Shown: piece by piece, positions 8,564-15,993 of the stretch
Layout of the letters: each line of letters begins with the position of its first letter
Position numbering within the stretch: the stretch's first letter is position 1
DNA from: Brachybacterium sp. P6-10-X1
Lineage (GTDB): Bacteria > Actinomycetota > Actinomycetes > Actinomycetales > Dermabacteraceae
DNA length: 64,000 bases
Assembly (NCBI RefSeq): GCF_001969445.1
Contig: NZ_CP017297.1
Location: 1,302,001 to 1,366,000, forward strand
Reading direction: 5' to 3'
Program-made: the position numbers and the translations under genes
Notes under the pieces: model-generated
Told to the model about the DNA's origin: nothing
Seen by the model: only the letters and a program-made list of their open reading frames with translations
The model's database searches: none

Positions 8564-9763
8564 TCAGTCGGTCGGGGTGGGGGCGATCGTCGGGTCGAGG
8601 ACGACCTTGATGCAGCCGTCGTGCTTCTTCTGGAACAGGTCGTACCCGACGGCGGCCTCTTCGAGGGGCAGTCGGTGGGTGACGAGGTCGCCGACGCCGA
8701 GGGGGTCGGCGGGGTCCTCGACCAGCGGCAGCAGTTCGTCGGTCCAGCGGCGCACGTTGCACTGGCCCATCCGCAGCTGCAGCTGCTTGTCGAACATGGT
8801 CAGCAGCGGCATCGGGCTGGCGGCTCCCCCGTAGACCCCGGCGAGGGAGACGGTGCCCCCGCGGCGGACCAGATCGAGGGCGGTGTGCAGCGCCGCGAGC
8901 CGGTCCACGCCGGCATGTTCCATGAACGGTCGGGCGATCGCATCGGGCAGCTTGCCGGCGAGGCTCTGCGCGAGTCCGCCGACGGGACTGCCCTCGGCCT
9001 CCATCCCGACGGCGTCGAGGACGGCGTCCGGGCCCCGCCCCTGCGTCGCCTCCCGGATCTCACCGACGGACTTCTCCGACAGGTCGAACACCTCGATGCC
9101 GTGGCGTTCGGCCAGGGTGCGGCGCTCCGGCACCGGGTCGATGCCGAACACCCGCGCCCCCAGATGCCGCCCGATGCGGGCGCTGAACTGGCCGACCGGG
9201 CCGAGGCCCAGCACCGCCAGGGTGCGGTGCCGGGGGACGCCCGCGTACTGCACGGCCTGCCAGGCGGTGGGGAGGATGTCGCTGAGGAAGAGGTAGTTCT
9301 CGTCCGGGAGTTCGACGCCGACCTTCATCAGCCCGTAGTCGGCGTGCGGCACGCGCAGGTATTCGGCCTGCCCGCCGGGAACCTGCCCGTAGAGCTTGGA
9401 ATAGCCCAGCAGCGCAGCGCCCGTCCCGAACTCCGTCACCTGCGTGGTCTCGCACTGGGACGGCAACGCCTGCTCGCACATCGCGCAGTGGCCGCAGGAG
9501 ATGGTGAAGGGGACGACGACGCGGTCGCCGGGTCGCACGTGGGTGACGCCCGCCCCGACCTCCTCGACGATGCCCATGGGTTCGTGGCCGATGACGTCGC
9601 CCGGGGTCATGAACGGGCCGAGCACCTCGTACAGATGGAGATCGGATCCGCAGATCGCGGTGGAGGTCACCCGGATCACGGCGTCGGTGGGCTGTTGGAT
9701 GATCGGTTCGGGGACGCCCTCGACGCTCACGCGTTCGGTGCCCTGCCAGGTCACTGCTCTCAT
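8564..9763 (-). CDS. Zinc-dependent alcohol dehydrogenase
   Basis: The 399-residue medium-chain dehydrogenase carries the catalytic-zinc region TAICGSDLHLYEV and GHEPMGIVEEVG, the structural-zinc cysteines in CGHCAMCEQALPSQCE, and the NAD(P) motif LGLGPVGQFSARIGRHLGA. It resembles the formaldehyde dehydrogenase-like and threonine dehydrogenase-like groups often annotated as glutathione-independent. The ATG at 9763 is preferred over the longer frame because GGAGGAGG lies just upstream. It sits in the same direction as the SDR gene with a 75-bp gap, so a joint transcript is possible. An alcohol or aldehyde substrate is inferred only from the family. Confidence 0.82.
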   Translation of the reverse strand: MRAVTWQGTERVSVEGVPEPIIQQPTDAVIRVTSTAICGSDLHLYEVLGPFMTPGDVIGHEPMGIVEEVGAGVTHVRPGDRVVVPFTISCGHCAMCEQALPSQCETTQVTEFGTGAALLGYSKLYGQVPGGQAEYLRVPHADYGLMKVGVELPDENYLFLSDILPTAWQAVQYAGVPRHRTLAVLGLGPVGQFSARIGRHLGARVFGIDPVPERRTLAERHGIEVFDLSEKSVGEIREATQGRGPDAVLDAVGMEAEGSPVGGLAQSLAGKLPDAIARPFMEHAGVDRLAALHTALDLVRRGGTVSLAGVYGGAASPMPLLTMFDKQLQLRMGQCNVRRWTDELLPLVEDPADPLGVGDLVTHRLPLEEAAVGYDLFQKKHDGCIKVVLDPTIAPTPTD

Positions 9764-9823
9764 GGTCCCGCCTCCTCCAGGTGGTCCCGTGCGGCGTTCT
9801 TCCACGGTAGGGTCCCGCGGCGC

Positions 9824-10837
9824 TCACGTCTGCAGGGTCGACCGGAAGGTCTGCATCGGGGGGAGCTCGTCGACCGGGGCGATCACGATGTCGTGGACCT
9901 TCCAGTCCAGCTCGTCGATTCGGTCGCGCAACGTCACGACGTCCTCGGCCGGCGGCCGCGCTCCCCCGTGGGGAACGACGAAGACTTCGACGTGGAAGAC
10001 ATGTCCCTCGTCGCGGACTCGGGCGGAGGCCTCCCGCACCCAGCTCGTCTGCTCGGCGCGCTGCTCGATCCGGAGGGTGAGCGGGTGCGGCTCCGCGTCG
10101 TCGTAGGTGCGGGCCTCCGCGTCGGTGAGGCCTCGGATCGAGCTGCGCAGGTTCTTGAGTCCGTCACGCAGGATCGAGACCGAGACGATGAGGGCGGCGA
10201 CGCCGTCCGCCCACCACAGGCCTACCCCGACCCCCAGCACGCCGGCGATCGTCGCGACCGCCGTGGTCCAGTCGGCCTTGTTCATGTCGGCGTCGGCGAA
10301 CAGCACCTTGTCGTGCAGCTGTTCGGAGAGCGTCAGCTTCTTGTGGCCGAGGATCACGGGTCCGATGCTGGTGACCACCATGACGAGGATCATCAGCCAT
10401 CCTGCCCAGACGGTGTGGCCGGCGATCACCGTGAGCCCGATCGGCGGTCGCTCGACCTTCACCAGCCCGATGACGGAATCGATGGACAGGTAGCCGCCCA
10501 TCGTGAGCAGGGCGAGTGCTGCGACCAGGTGCGCCACGCCGATCGAGCGGTGGAACCCGTACGGGTGCTGCCGGTCTGGGGACTTCCGGATGCGCCGCGT
10601 GGCGACCAGGAAGGCGAGGGGCGGCAGCAGGGAGAGCATGTCCTCGGCCCACGCCGCCCGCATCGCCTGGGACTGGCCCGCGACCAGGGCGACCAGCGCG
10701 ACCGTGGCCGCCATCCACCCCAGCGTGATCCATTCGAGGCGGATCGCACGGCGCAGCACCGCTCGCTGCCGCTCGCCCAAGGCGTCATCGCCCGACCCGG
10801 TCGCCTCTTCGCCGCCGTCGCCCTTCTCCGCAATCAC
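9824..10837 (-). CDS. Cation diffusion facilitator (CDF) efflux transporter
   Basis: The 337-residue protein resembles CDF antiporters, which export divalent metals such as Zn, Fe or Mn. It has about six hydrophobic segments in residues 30–220, including WITLGWMAATVALVALVA and WLMILVMVVTSIGPVILG. The conserved segment DADMNKADWTTAVATIAGVLG matches the HxxxD-type helix region, with Asp and Asn in place of the first pair. The C-terminal soluble domain follows, ending in VHDIVIAPVDELPP. The GTG start overlaps the stop of the lipoprotein gene upstream, so the pair is co-translated. Metal identity is not determined. Confidence 0.75.
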   Translation of the reverse strand: MIAEKGDGGEEATGSGDDALGERQRAVLRRAIRLEWITLGWMAATVALVALVAGQSQAMRAAWAEDMLSLLPPLAFLVATRRIRKSPDRQHPYGFHRSIGVAHLVAALALLTMGGYLSIDSVIGLVKVERPPIGLTVIAGHTVWAGWLMILVMVVTSIGPVILGHKKLTLSEQLHDKVLFADADMNKADWTTAVATIAGVLGVGVGLWWADGVAALIVSVSILRDGLKNLRSSIRGLTDAEARTYDDAEPHPLTLRIEQRAEQTSWVREASARVRDEGHVFHVEVFVVPHGGARPPAEDVVTLRDRIDELDWKVHDIVIAPVDELPPMQTFRSTLQT

Positions 10838-11328
10838 AGGTCTCCGACCTCCTCGGCGAGGAAGCGCTCGAGGTCCACCTGGAGCGCGTTCTCGCCCGGC
10901 GTCACCCCCATCACGATCTTCACGGGGGATCCGTCCGGCCCAGTCGTGGTCGTGTATGGGCGGGTGAGGGAGATTTTCGAGGTCCAGGGAGCATCCGAGG
11001 CCAGTCCGCCGATCACGACATCGAGATCGCCGGCCTTCATCATGGCGGCCAGGGTGTTCTCCCCGGCCGGGGTCCACTCGATCTCGGCGTCGATGCTCGC
11101 GGCGTACTCCTGGATCAGTTCGACCTCGCTGCCGCTGACGGTTCCGTCCTCGGCGACCTCGGTGAAGGGGGCGTTCTCGCTGATGCCGACGCGCAGGACG
11201 CCGCCGGTCGCGCGGTCCAGGGTGCCCTGGGCGTCGGCCGGGAAGTGCCCCTGGCACCCCGTGGCGAGGAGGGTCAGCAGCGCCAGCGCAGCGATGGCGA
11301 TGCTCCGCGCCGTCCGTCGGCCGACCAT
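10834..11328 (-). CDS. Short single-lobe substrate-binding lipoprotein (SBP_bac_3-like)
   Basis: This 164-residue protein begins with a lipoprotein signal ending LLATGC (Cys25). The mature part starts like an amino-acid-type binding protein: LRVGISENAPFTEV, then an acidic stretch, and AGDLDVVIGGLASDAPWTSKI. It then jumps straight to a closing segment (GVTPGENALQVDLERFLAEE) that in full-length family members follows a second lobe of about 100 residues. That second lobe is absent, so the protein looks like domain I alone. No permease is encoded beside it; instead it is translationally coupled to a CDF exporter. A sensing or metal-handling role is conceivable but unproven. Confidence 0.6.
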   Translation of the reverse strand: MVGRRTARSIAIAALALLTLLATGCQGHFPADAQGTLDRATGGVLRVGISENAPFTEVAEDGTVSGSEVELIQEYAASIDAEIEWTPAGENTLAAMMKAGDLDVVIGGLASDAPWTSKISLTRPYTTTTGPDGSPVKIVMGVTPGENALQVDLERFLAEEVGDL

Positions 11329-11510
11329 GCGAGCGCCTCCGTCCTGGCCCGCAAGATCGTGCGGATCCGTTCCGTCCGTTGACCGTATGTGACCTGCTGC
11401 GGGGACGGAACATCGCGGACCGATCGGACGGCGGCGCCGCCGATGCAGATCCGGCCCAGCTCTCCCGGCTACCGTGCACGTCGTCCCCACCCCCTCGAGA
11501 GAAGAGCCCG

Positions 11511-12284
11511 ATGCCTGCCTCGACCACGCTGACCGCCACCGCCCTCCAGGCCGGATACCCCGGGGAGCCGGTGCTGACCGGCGTGGACCTGACGCTCCGT
11601 GCCGGCGCGGCCCCGCTGGGTCTGCTCGGCCCCTCCGGGGCGGGCAAGACCACCCTGGTCCGGGTGCTCCGCGGAGTGCTGAAGCCCAGCGCCGGACAGG
11701 TCACGCTCGATGGTCGCAGTGTGCACCGCCTGCGCGGCAAGGATCGCCGTGCCTTCACCGCCGCGGTGCGCTTCGTCTCCCAGTACGCGATGACCATCTC
11801 CGATCCCCAGGAGACGGTCTCCTCCCGGCTGACGCTGGCCGCGAAGGAGGCCCGCAAGGGCGGGCGCACCCATGCCGTCTCCCCCACCGAGATGCTCGCG
11901 ACGGTGGGCCTCGGCGAGCAGTACCTGACTCGTCGGATGCGCACCCTCTCCGGCGGCGAGACGCAGCGGGTCGCGCTGGCCACCGCCCTCGCCACGCGGC
12001 CGGAGATCCTGGTGCTGGACGAGCCGCTGACAGCGGTGGATCCCGGTATGCGCGGGGAGATCTCCGCGACCCTGCGGGAGATCATCGAGCGCCTGGGCAT
12101 CGGCGTGCTGATCGCGTCGCACGACCTCGAACTGGTCCAGCGCATGTGCCCGCAGGTGGCCTTCCTGGGCCAGGGTCGGATCCTCGCGCAGGGCACCGTC
12201 GCCGAGGTGCTCGCCCGCACCGAGCACGAGGAGATCCGCGAACTCGCCGAGAACGCCGCGGAGGCCGTGCAGCGGTTCCGCTGA
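11511..12284 (+). CDS. ABC transporter ATP-binding protein (orphan)
   Basis: The 257-residue protein is a complete ABC ATPase. It has Walker A GPSGAGKTT at about residue 43, a Q-loop region at RFVSQYAMTISDPQ, the signature LSGGETQR, Walker B ILVLDEPL and the H-loop in LIASHDLEL. It looks closest to the peptide/nickel or methionine importer ATPases. No permease or binding protein is encoded next to it. The coding sequence starts 183 bp from the divergent lipoprotein gene. Partner subunits are probably encoded elsewhere. Confidence 0.82.
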   Translation: MPASTTLTATALQAGYPGEPVLTGVDLTLRAGAAPLGLLGPSGAGKTTLVRVLRGVLKPSAGQVTLDGRSVHRLRGKDRRAFTAAVRFVSQYAMTISDPQETVSSRLTLAAKEARKGGRTHAVSPTEMLATVGLGEQYLTRRMRTLSGGETQRVALATALATRPEILVLDEPLTAVDPGMRGEISATLREIIERLGIGVLIASHDLELVQRMCPQVAFLGQGRILAQGTVAEVLARTEHEEIRELAENAAEAVQRFR

Positions 12285-12415
12285 TCGCAGGCGACGTCCG
12301 GCGGGCCTCCGTGCACGACGTCCCCACGACATAAGATGCAAGGGTCATGCGCACCGGCGACCCATGGATCGGGCGGCATGCGCTGTGATCGCGTCCATGG
12401 CAGAGAGGGGACGTC

Positions 12416-13168
12416 GTGGGATCTCGCACGGGCGATGGTCTGGGGCAGCGTTCTTCGCACAACGAGGGAGAGGCGATCGGCGAGGATCCGCTCGCCGTCG
12501 AGCTGGCCGATCTCGCACAGGACCTGTATGACCGCTCTGCGGACGAGCTGCTCGAGGCGATGGTCCGCGCCGCTGTGCAGATGATCCCCGGCGCCGAGGA
12601 GGGGTCCATCAGCGTGGTCCTGGGCCGGAAGGACTTGACGTCGCAGGCCCCGACGAGCGAACTGCCGAGCAAGGTCGATGCGATCCAGATGGACGAAGGC
12701 GAGGGCCCCTGCCTCTCCGCGGTCTACGAGGAGACGACGGTACGGATCCCGGACATGAACACCGAGCAGCGCTGGCCGGCCTTCTCGCGGCGCGCCGCCG
12801 AGGAGACGGGTGTCCGCGCGATGCTGGCGTTCCAGCTGTTCGTCGAAGGGGAGAACCTCGGCGCCCTGAACCTCTACTCCAGCAGGCCCGATGTGTTCAC
12901 CGACGAATCCGAACACATCGGTCTGCTGGTGGCCGCGCACGCTGCTGTGGCCTTCGCGGAGGCGCGCGAGGTCACGCAACTCCATGAAGCGATCGCGAGC
13001 CGGGATCTCATCGGGCAGGCGAAGGGCATTCTGATGGAGCGCTACAAGGTCACCGCGACCCAAGCCTTCTACCTGCTCTCCGAGATCAGCAGCCGGACCA
13101 ACACGAAACTGACCGCGGTGGCAGAGCACCTCGTCACGAGCGGGGAGCTGCGGACCCCGCGGGACTGA
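12416..13168 (+). CDS. GAF and ANTAR domain-containing regulator
   Basis: The 250-residue product has a GAF sensor domain in roughly residues 30–175 (SVVLGRKDLTSQAPTS, GEGPCLSAVYEE, GVRAMLAFQLFVEGENLGAL). A C-terminal ANTAR domain follows, with SRDLIGQAKGILMERY and AFYLLSEISSRTNTKL. ANTAR domains bind paired RNA hairpins and cause transcription antitermination. Such GAF-ANTAR proteins are common in actinobacteria and respond to small ligands or redox state. The GTG start lies shortly after a GAGAGGGGAC site. The poxB-like gene lies about 530 bp downstream, so regulation of the redox genes is possible but not shown. Confidence 0.85.
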   Translation: MGSRTGDGLGQRSSHNEGEAIGEDPLAVELADLAQDLYDRSADELLEAMVRAAVQMIPGAEEGSISVVLGRKDLTSQAPTSELPSKVDAIQMDEGEGPCLSAVYEETTVRIPDMNTEQRWPAFSRRAAEETGVRAMLAFQLFVEGENLGALNLYSSRPDVFTDESEHIGLLVAAHAAVAFAEAREVTQLHEAIASRDLIGQAKGILMERYKVTATQAFYLLSEISSRTNTKLTAVAEHLVTSGELRTPRD

Positions 13169-13700
13169 GCCGCGGACCGCTCGGAAGGCCACTGAACCGT
13201 CAAGTTCTTTCGCGCTCGCGCTGCTCGGCCGAGCATGGCGCCACGATGATGGAGACGACCGTGCCGCACGGCGACACCGCAGGCACAGACGCTTTTCCCG
13301 TCGACAGCATCCCGGCCGTGCTCGCCTGTGCTCTGCACCGTGCCGTCCTCGCGCGCGGGCGGCTGCGGCACCGATCCGCCTTCCAGGACGATCCACTCGG
13401 CGACCGCCCTTGTTGGGCCCCTGCCCCGGGCATAGCCTGCGGAACACGAGGGACGGACGGTACGGGCATACATCTCCCCCACCGCCCACGCGCAGCGCGA
13501 AGGCATGCACGACCACCCGACCACGGACACGGCCGATGCCGTCGTCGTGGGGCGCGGAGACGGCGGGGCACGATGACCCGATGACCGGCGCAGGCCGGAC
13601 GGTCGGTCCACGGCTTCGATGTCGTTCCGCGCCGAGGAACTGTTCGCGAGGATGTCGCCGATCGTGCCGTGCGAGGCACCGCAATCGAGGAGGACACGAC
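13169..13700. other. Intergenic region upstream of poxB
   Basis: This 532-bp gap holds no convincing gene. The open frames in it are arginine-rich and lack ribosome-binding sites. The only sites I can point to are a promoter-like sequence at 13410–13438 and the AGGAGG-type site just before 13701. Confidence 0.4.
13410..13438 (+). promoter_or_regulatory. Candidate sigma-70-type promoter upstream of poxB
   Basis: TTGTTG is followed after 17 bp by TAGCCT. The spacing is optimal and the direction is towards poxB, whose start lies about 260 bp downstream. The leader would therefore be long. The match is by eye only. Confidence 0.3.
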
Positions 13701-15509
13701 ATGGCAGACACATCAGTGGCCCGCTTCCTGCTGAGCCGGCTCATGGACTGGGACATCGACAAGGTGTTCGCCTTCCCCGGCGACGGGATCAACGGCATCG
13801 TCGCGTCCTGGTCGGACGCGGACCCCGCCGAGGTCCCGAAGTTCATCCAGTCCCGTCACGAGGAGATGAGCGCGTTCGAAGCCGTCGGCCATGCCAAGTT
13901 CACCGGACGGACCAGCGTGTGCATGGCCACCTCGGGGCCCGGGGCGGTGCACCTGCTCAACGGACTCTACGACGCCAAGCTCGACCACGTTCCCGTCGTC
14001 GCCATCGTGGGGCAGACCAACACGACGGCGATCGGCGGTTCCTACCAGCAGGAGATCGACCTGCAGAACCTGTTCAAGGACGTGGCGGGCGACTACGTCC
14101 ATACTGTGATGGCCCCGGAGCAGCTGCCCAATGTCCTCGACCGGGCTTTCCGGGTCGCCGAGGCACGACGCGCCCCGACGGCCGTGATCATCCCCCTGGA
14201 CGTGCAGGAGGCCGAATACCGCGCGCCGACCCATTCGTTCAAGATGGTCCCCTCCAGTCTGGGGACCGACTTCCCGCAGGATCCGATCCCGTCCGACGCC
14301 GCCATCGATCGCGCCGCGGACGTGCTGAACAGCGGCAGCAAGGTGGCCGTTCTGGCCGGCGCCGGCGCTCGGTCTGCAGCCACCGAGCTGCAACAGGTGG
14401 CGGACCTCCTGGGGGCCGGCGTCGCCAAGGCGCTCCTGGGCAAGGACGTCCTCTCAGACGAGCTGCCGTACGTCACCGGCGCGATCGGCCTGCTCGGGAC
14501 CCGCCCGAGCTGGGAGATGATGCGTGATTGCGACACCTTGCTGACGATCGGCTCCAGCTTCCCGTACTCGCAGTTCCTGCCGGAGTTCGACCAGGCTCGC
14601 GCCGTGCAGATCGATATCGACGGCACCATGATCGGGATGCGCTACCCCTATGAGGTCAACCTGATCGGGGACTCCGGCAGCGTCCTGCGAGCTCTTCTCC
14701 CCAAGCTCGAGCGGAAGACGGACCGCAGCTGGCGCGAGACCATCGAGCACAACGTCGCCCGGTGGTGGGAGGTGATGGCCGACGAGGCGATGGTCGACTC
14801 GGACCCGATCAATCCTCTGCGCGTCTTCGCGGAGCTGTCCCCGCGCCTGCCCGCGGACGTGATGCTGTCCGCCGATTCGGGGTCGGCGGCCAACTGGTAC
14901 GCCCGCCAGCTGAAGGTGCGCGATGGCATGCGCGGTTCGCTGTCCGGCACGCTCGCGACAATGGGCCCCGGAATGCCGTACGCCATCGGAGCCAAGTTCG
15001 GTCACCCGGATCGGCCCATGATCGCCCTGGTCGGCGACGGGGCCATGCAGATGAACGGGATGGCCGAGCTGATCACGATCAAGCGGTACTGGGAGGAGTG
15101 GGAGGACCCGCGGCTGATCGTCGCCGTGCTCCACAACAACGATCTCAACCAGGTCACCTGGGAGATCCGCGCCACGGAGGGTTCACCGAACTTCCTCGAG
15201 TCCCAGCGATTGCCCGAGGTCTCCTACGCCGATTTCGCCGACAGCATCGGACTGCGAGGCATCACCGTCACCCGGCCCGAGGACATCGGGGCGGCGTGGG
15301 ACGATGCCCTGGCGGCTGACCGACCTGTCGTTCTCGATGTCCATGTGGACCCGGACATTCCCCCGATCCCCCCGCACGCGACCTTCCAGCAGGCGAAGGA
15401 CACGGCCAAGTCCGTGCTGAAGGGCGATGAGAGCGCCCTCGGCATCATCGCCCAGGGGGTGAAGACGAAGGCGCAGGAATTCCGCCCTCAGAGCACGAAG
15501 GACTCCTGA
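13701..15509 (+). CDS. poxB: Thiamine pyrophosphate enzyme, PoxB-type pyruvate oxidase/dehydrogenase
   Basis: The 602-residue protein has all three domains of TPP-dependent enzymes. The N-terminal domain has FAFPGDGINGIV and RHEEMSAFEAVGHAKFTG with the activating Glu54. The central FAD-type domain follows, and the C-terminal domain has GDG445–447 and HNNDLNQVTWE for TPP-Mg. It most resembles quinone-dependent pyruvate dehydrogenase, which decarboxylates pyruvate to acetate and passes electrons to the membrane, but acetolactate synthase-like paralogues are similar. The start is chosen for GAGGAGGACACGAC upstream. A fragment of a second copy of its C-terminus follows at once. Confidence 0.8.
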   Translation: MADTSVARFLLSRLMDWDIDKVFAFPGDGINGIVASWSDADPAEVPKFIQSRHEEMSAFEAVGHAKFTGRTSVCMATSGPGAVHLLNGLYDAKLDHVPVVAIVGQTNTTAIGGSYQQEIDLQNLFKDVAGDYVHTVMAPEQLPNVLDRAFRVAEARRAPTAVIIPLDVQEAEYRAPTHSFKMVPSSLGTDFPQDPIPSDAAIDRAADVLNSGSKVAVLAGAGARSAATELQQVADLLGAGVAKALLGKDVLSDELPYVTGAIGLLGTRPSWEMMRDCDTLLTIGSSFPYSQFLPEFDQARAVQIDIDGTMIGMRYPYEVNLIGDSGSVLRALLPKLERKTDRSWRETIEHNVARWWEVMADEAMVDSDPINPLRVFAELSPRLPADVMLSADSGSAANWYARQLKVRDGMRGSLSGTLATMGPGMPYAIGAKFGHPDRPMIALVGDGAMQMNGMAELITIKRYWEEWEDPRLIVAVLHNNDLNQVTWEIRATEGSPNFLESQRLPEVSYADFADSIGLRGITVTRPEDIGAAWDDALAADRPVVLDVHVDPDIPPIPPHATFQQAKDTAKSVLKGDESALGIIAQGVKTKAQEFRPQSTKDS

Positions 15510-15519
15510 ACAGCGGGCG

Positions 15520-15855
15520 ATGGCCGGCGACTCGACGTTCCAGGCCTCCCAATTCATTCCCGACGTCCCGTACGCCGAGTACGCGAAACTGCTGGGGTTG
15601 CATGGCGTGTATTGCGACGATTCGACGAAGGTGGCCGGTGCCTGGGAGGAGGCGCTCGCCTCCGACCGACCCGTGGTCCTGGAGTTCAAGGTCGACAAGG
15701 AGATTCCGCCCCTCCCACCGCGCATCAAGACGATCCAGGCGAAGAAGGCCGCGAAAGCGATGGCCAAGGGCGATCCCGAGACCAAGGGCGTCATCGCCCA
15801 CGGGATGCGGCAGAAGCTCACCGAGTTCTACGAGAAGCTCTCGAGCAACCGGTGA
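15520..15855 (+). pseudogene. C-terminal remnant of a second PoxB-like TPP enzyme
   Basis: This 111-codon frame aligns only with the last sixth of the upstream PoxB-like protein. It shares features such as YAEYAKLLGLHGVY (compare YADFADSIGLRGIT), ASDRPVVLEFKVD (compare AADRPVVLDVHVD), IPPLPP, and GDPETKGVIAHGM (compare GDESALGIIAQGV). It lacks the TPP-binding and central domains and cannot be a working enzyme alone. The two are similar but clearly diverged, so it is more likely the stump of an ancient tandem paralogue than a recent copy. It starts eleven bases after the poxB stop and has no obvious ribosome-binding site. Confidence 0.7.
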
Positions 15856-15993
15856 GCGCAGTCCGCACCTCTCATGCTGCCGCCTCTGCTCGAGCCCTTG
15901 ATATGGCTGCGGGAGACCGCTCCCGCCTCCGTCGCCCGCTCGTCACGTCGGTCGGCATCTTCGCTGTCCTGACCTTCGGAAGGTGAATCGTCC

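Noticed and set aside
7616..11392. A 1258-codon open frame on the plus strand
   Set aside because: It runs antisense to five well-supported minus-strand genes and shows no family motif; high GC content creates such frames.
13246..13584. A 112-codon plus-strand frame before poxB
   Set aside because: The first 35 residues look plausible, but the rest is low-complexity and there is no ribosome-binding site.
9824..13846. A 1340-codon open frame on the minus strand
   Set aside because: Only its end (CDF transporter) is real. The rest is antisense to the ABC ATPase and GAF-ANTAR genes and has the arginine-rich composition of a shadow frame.
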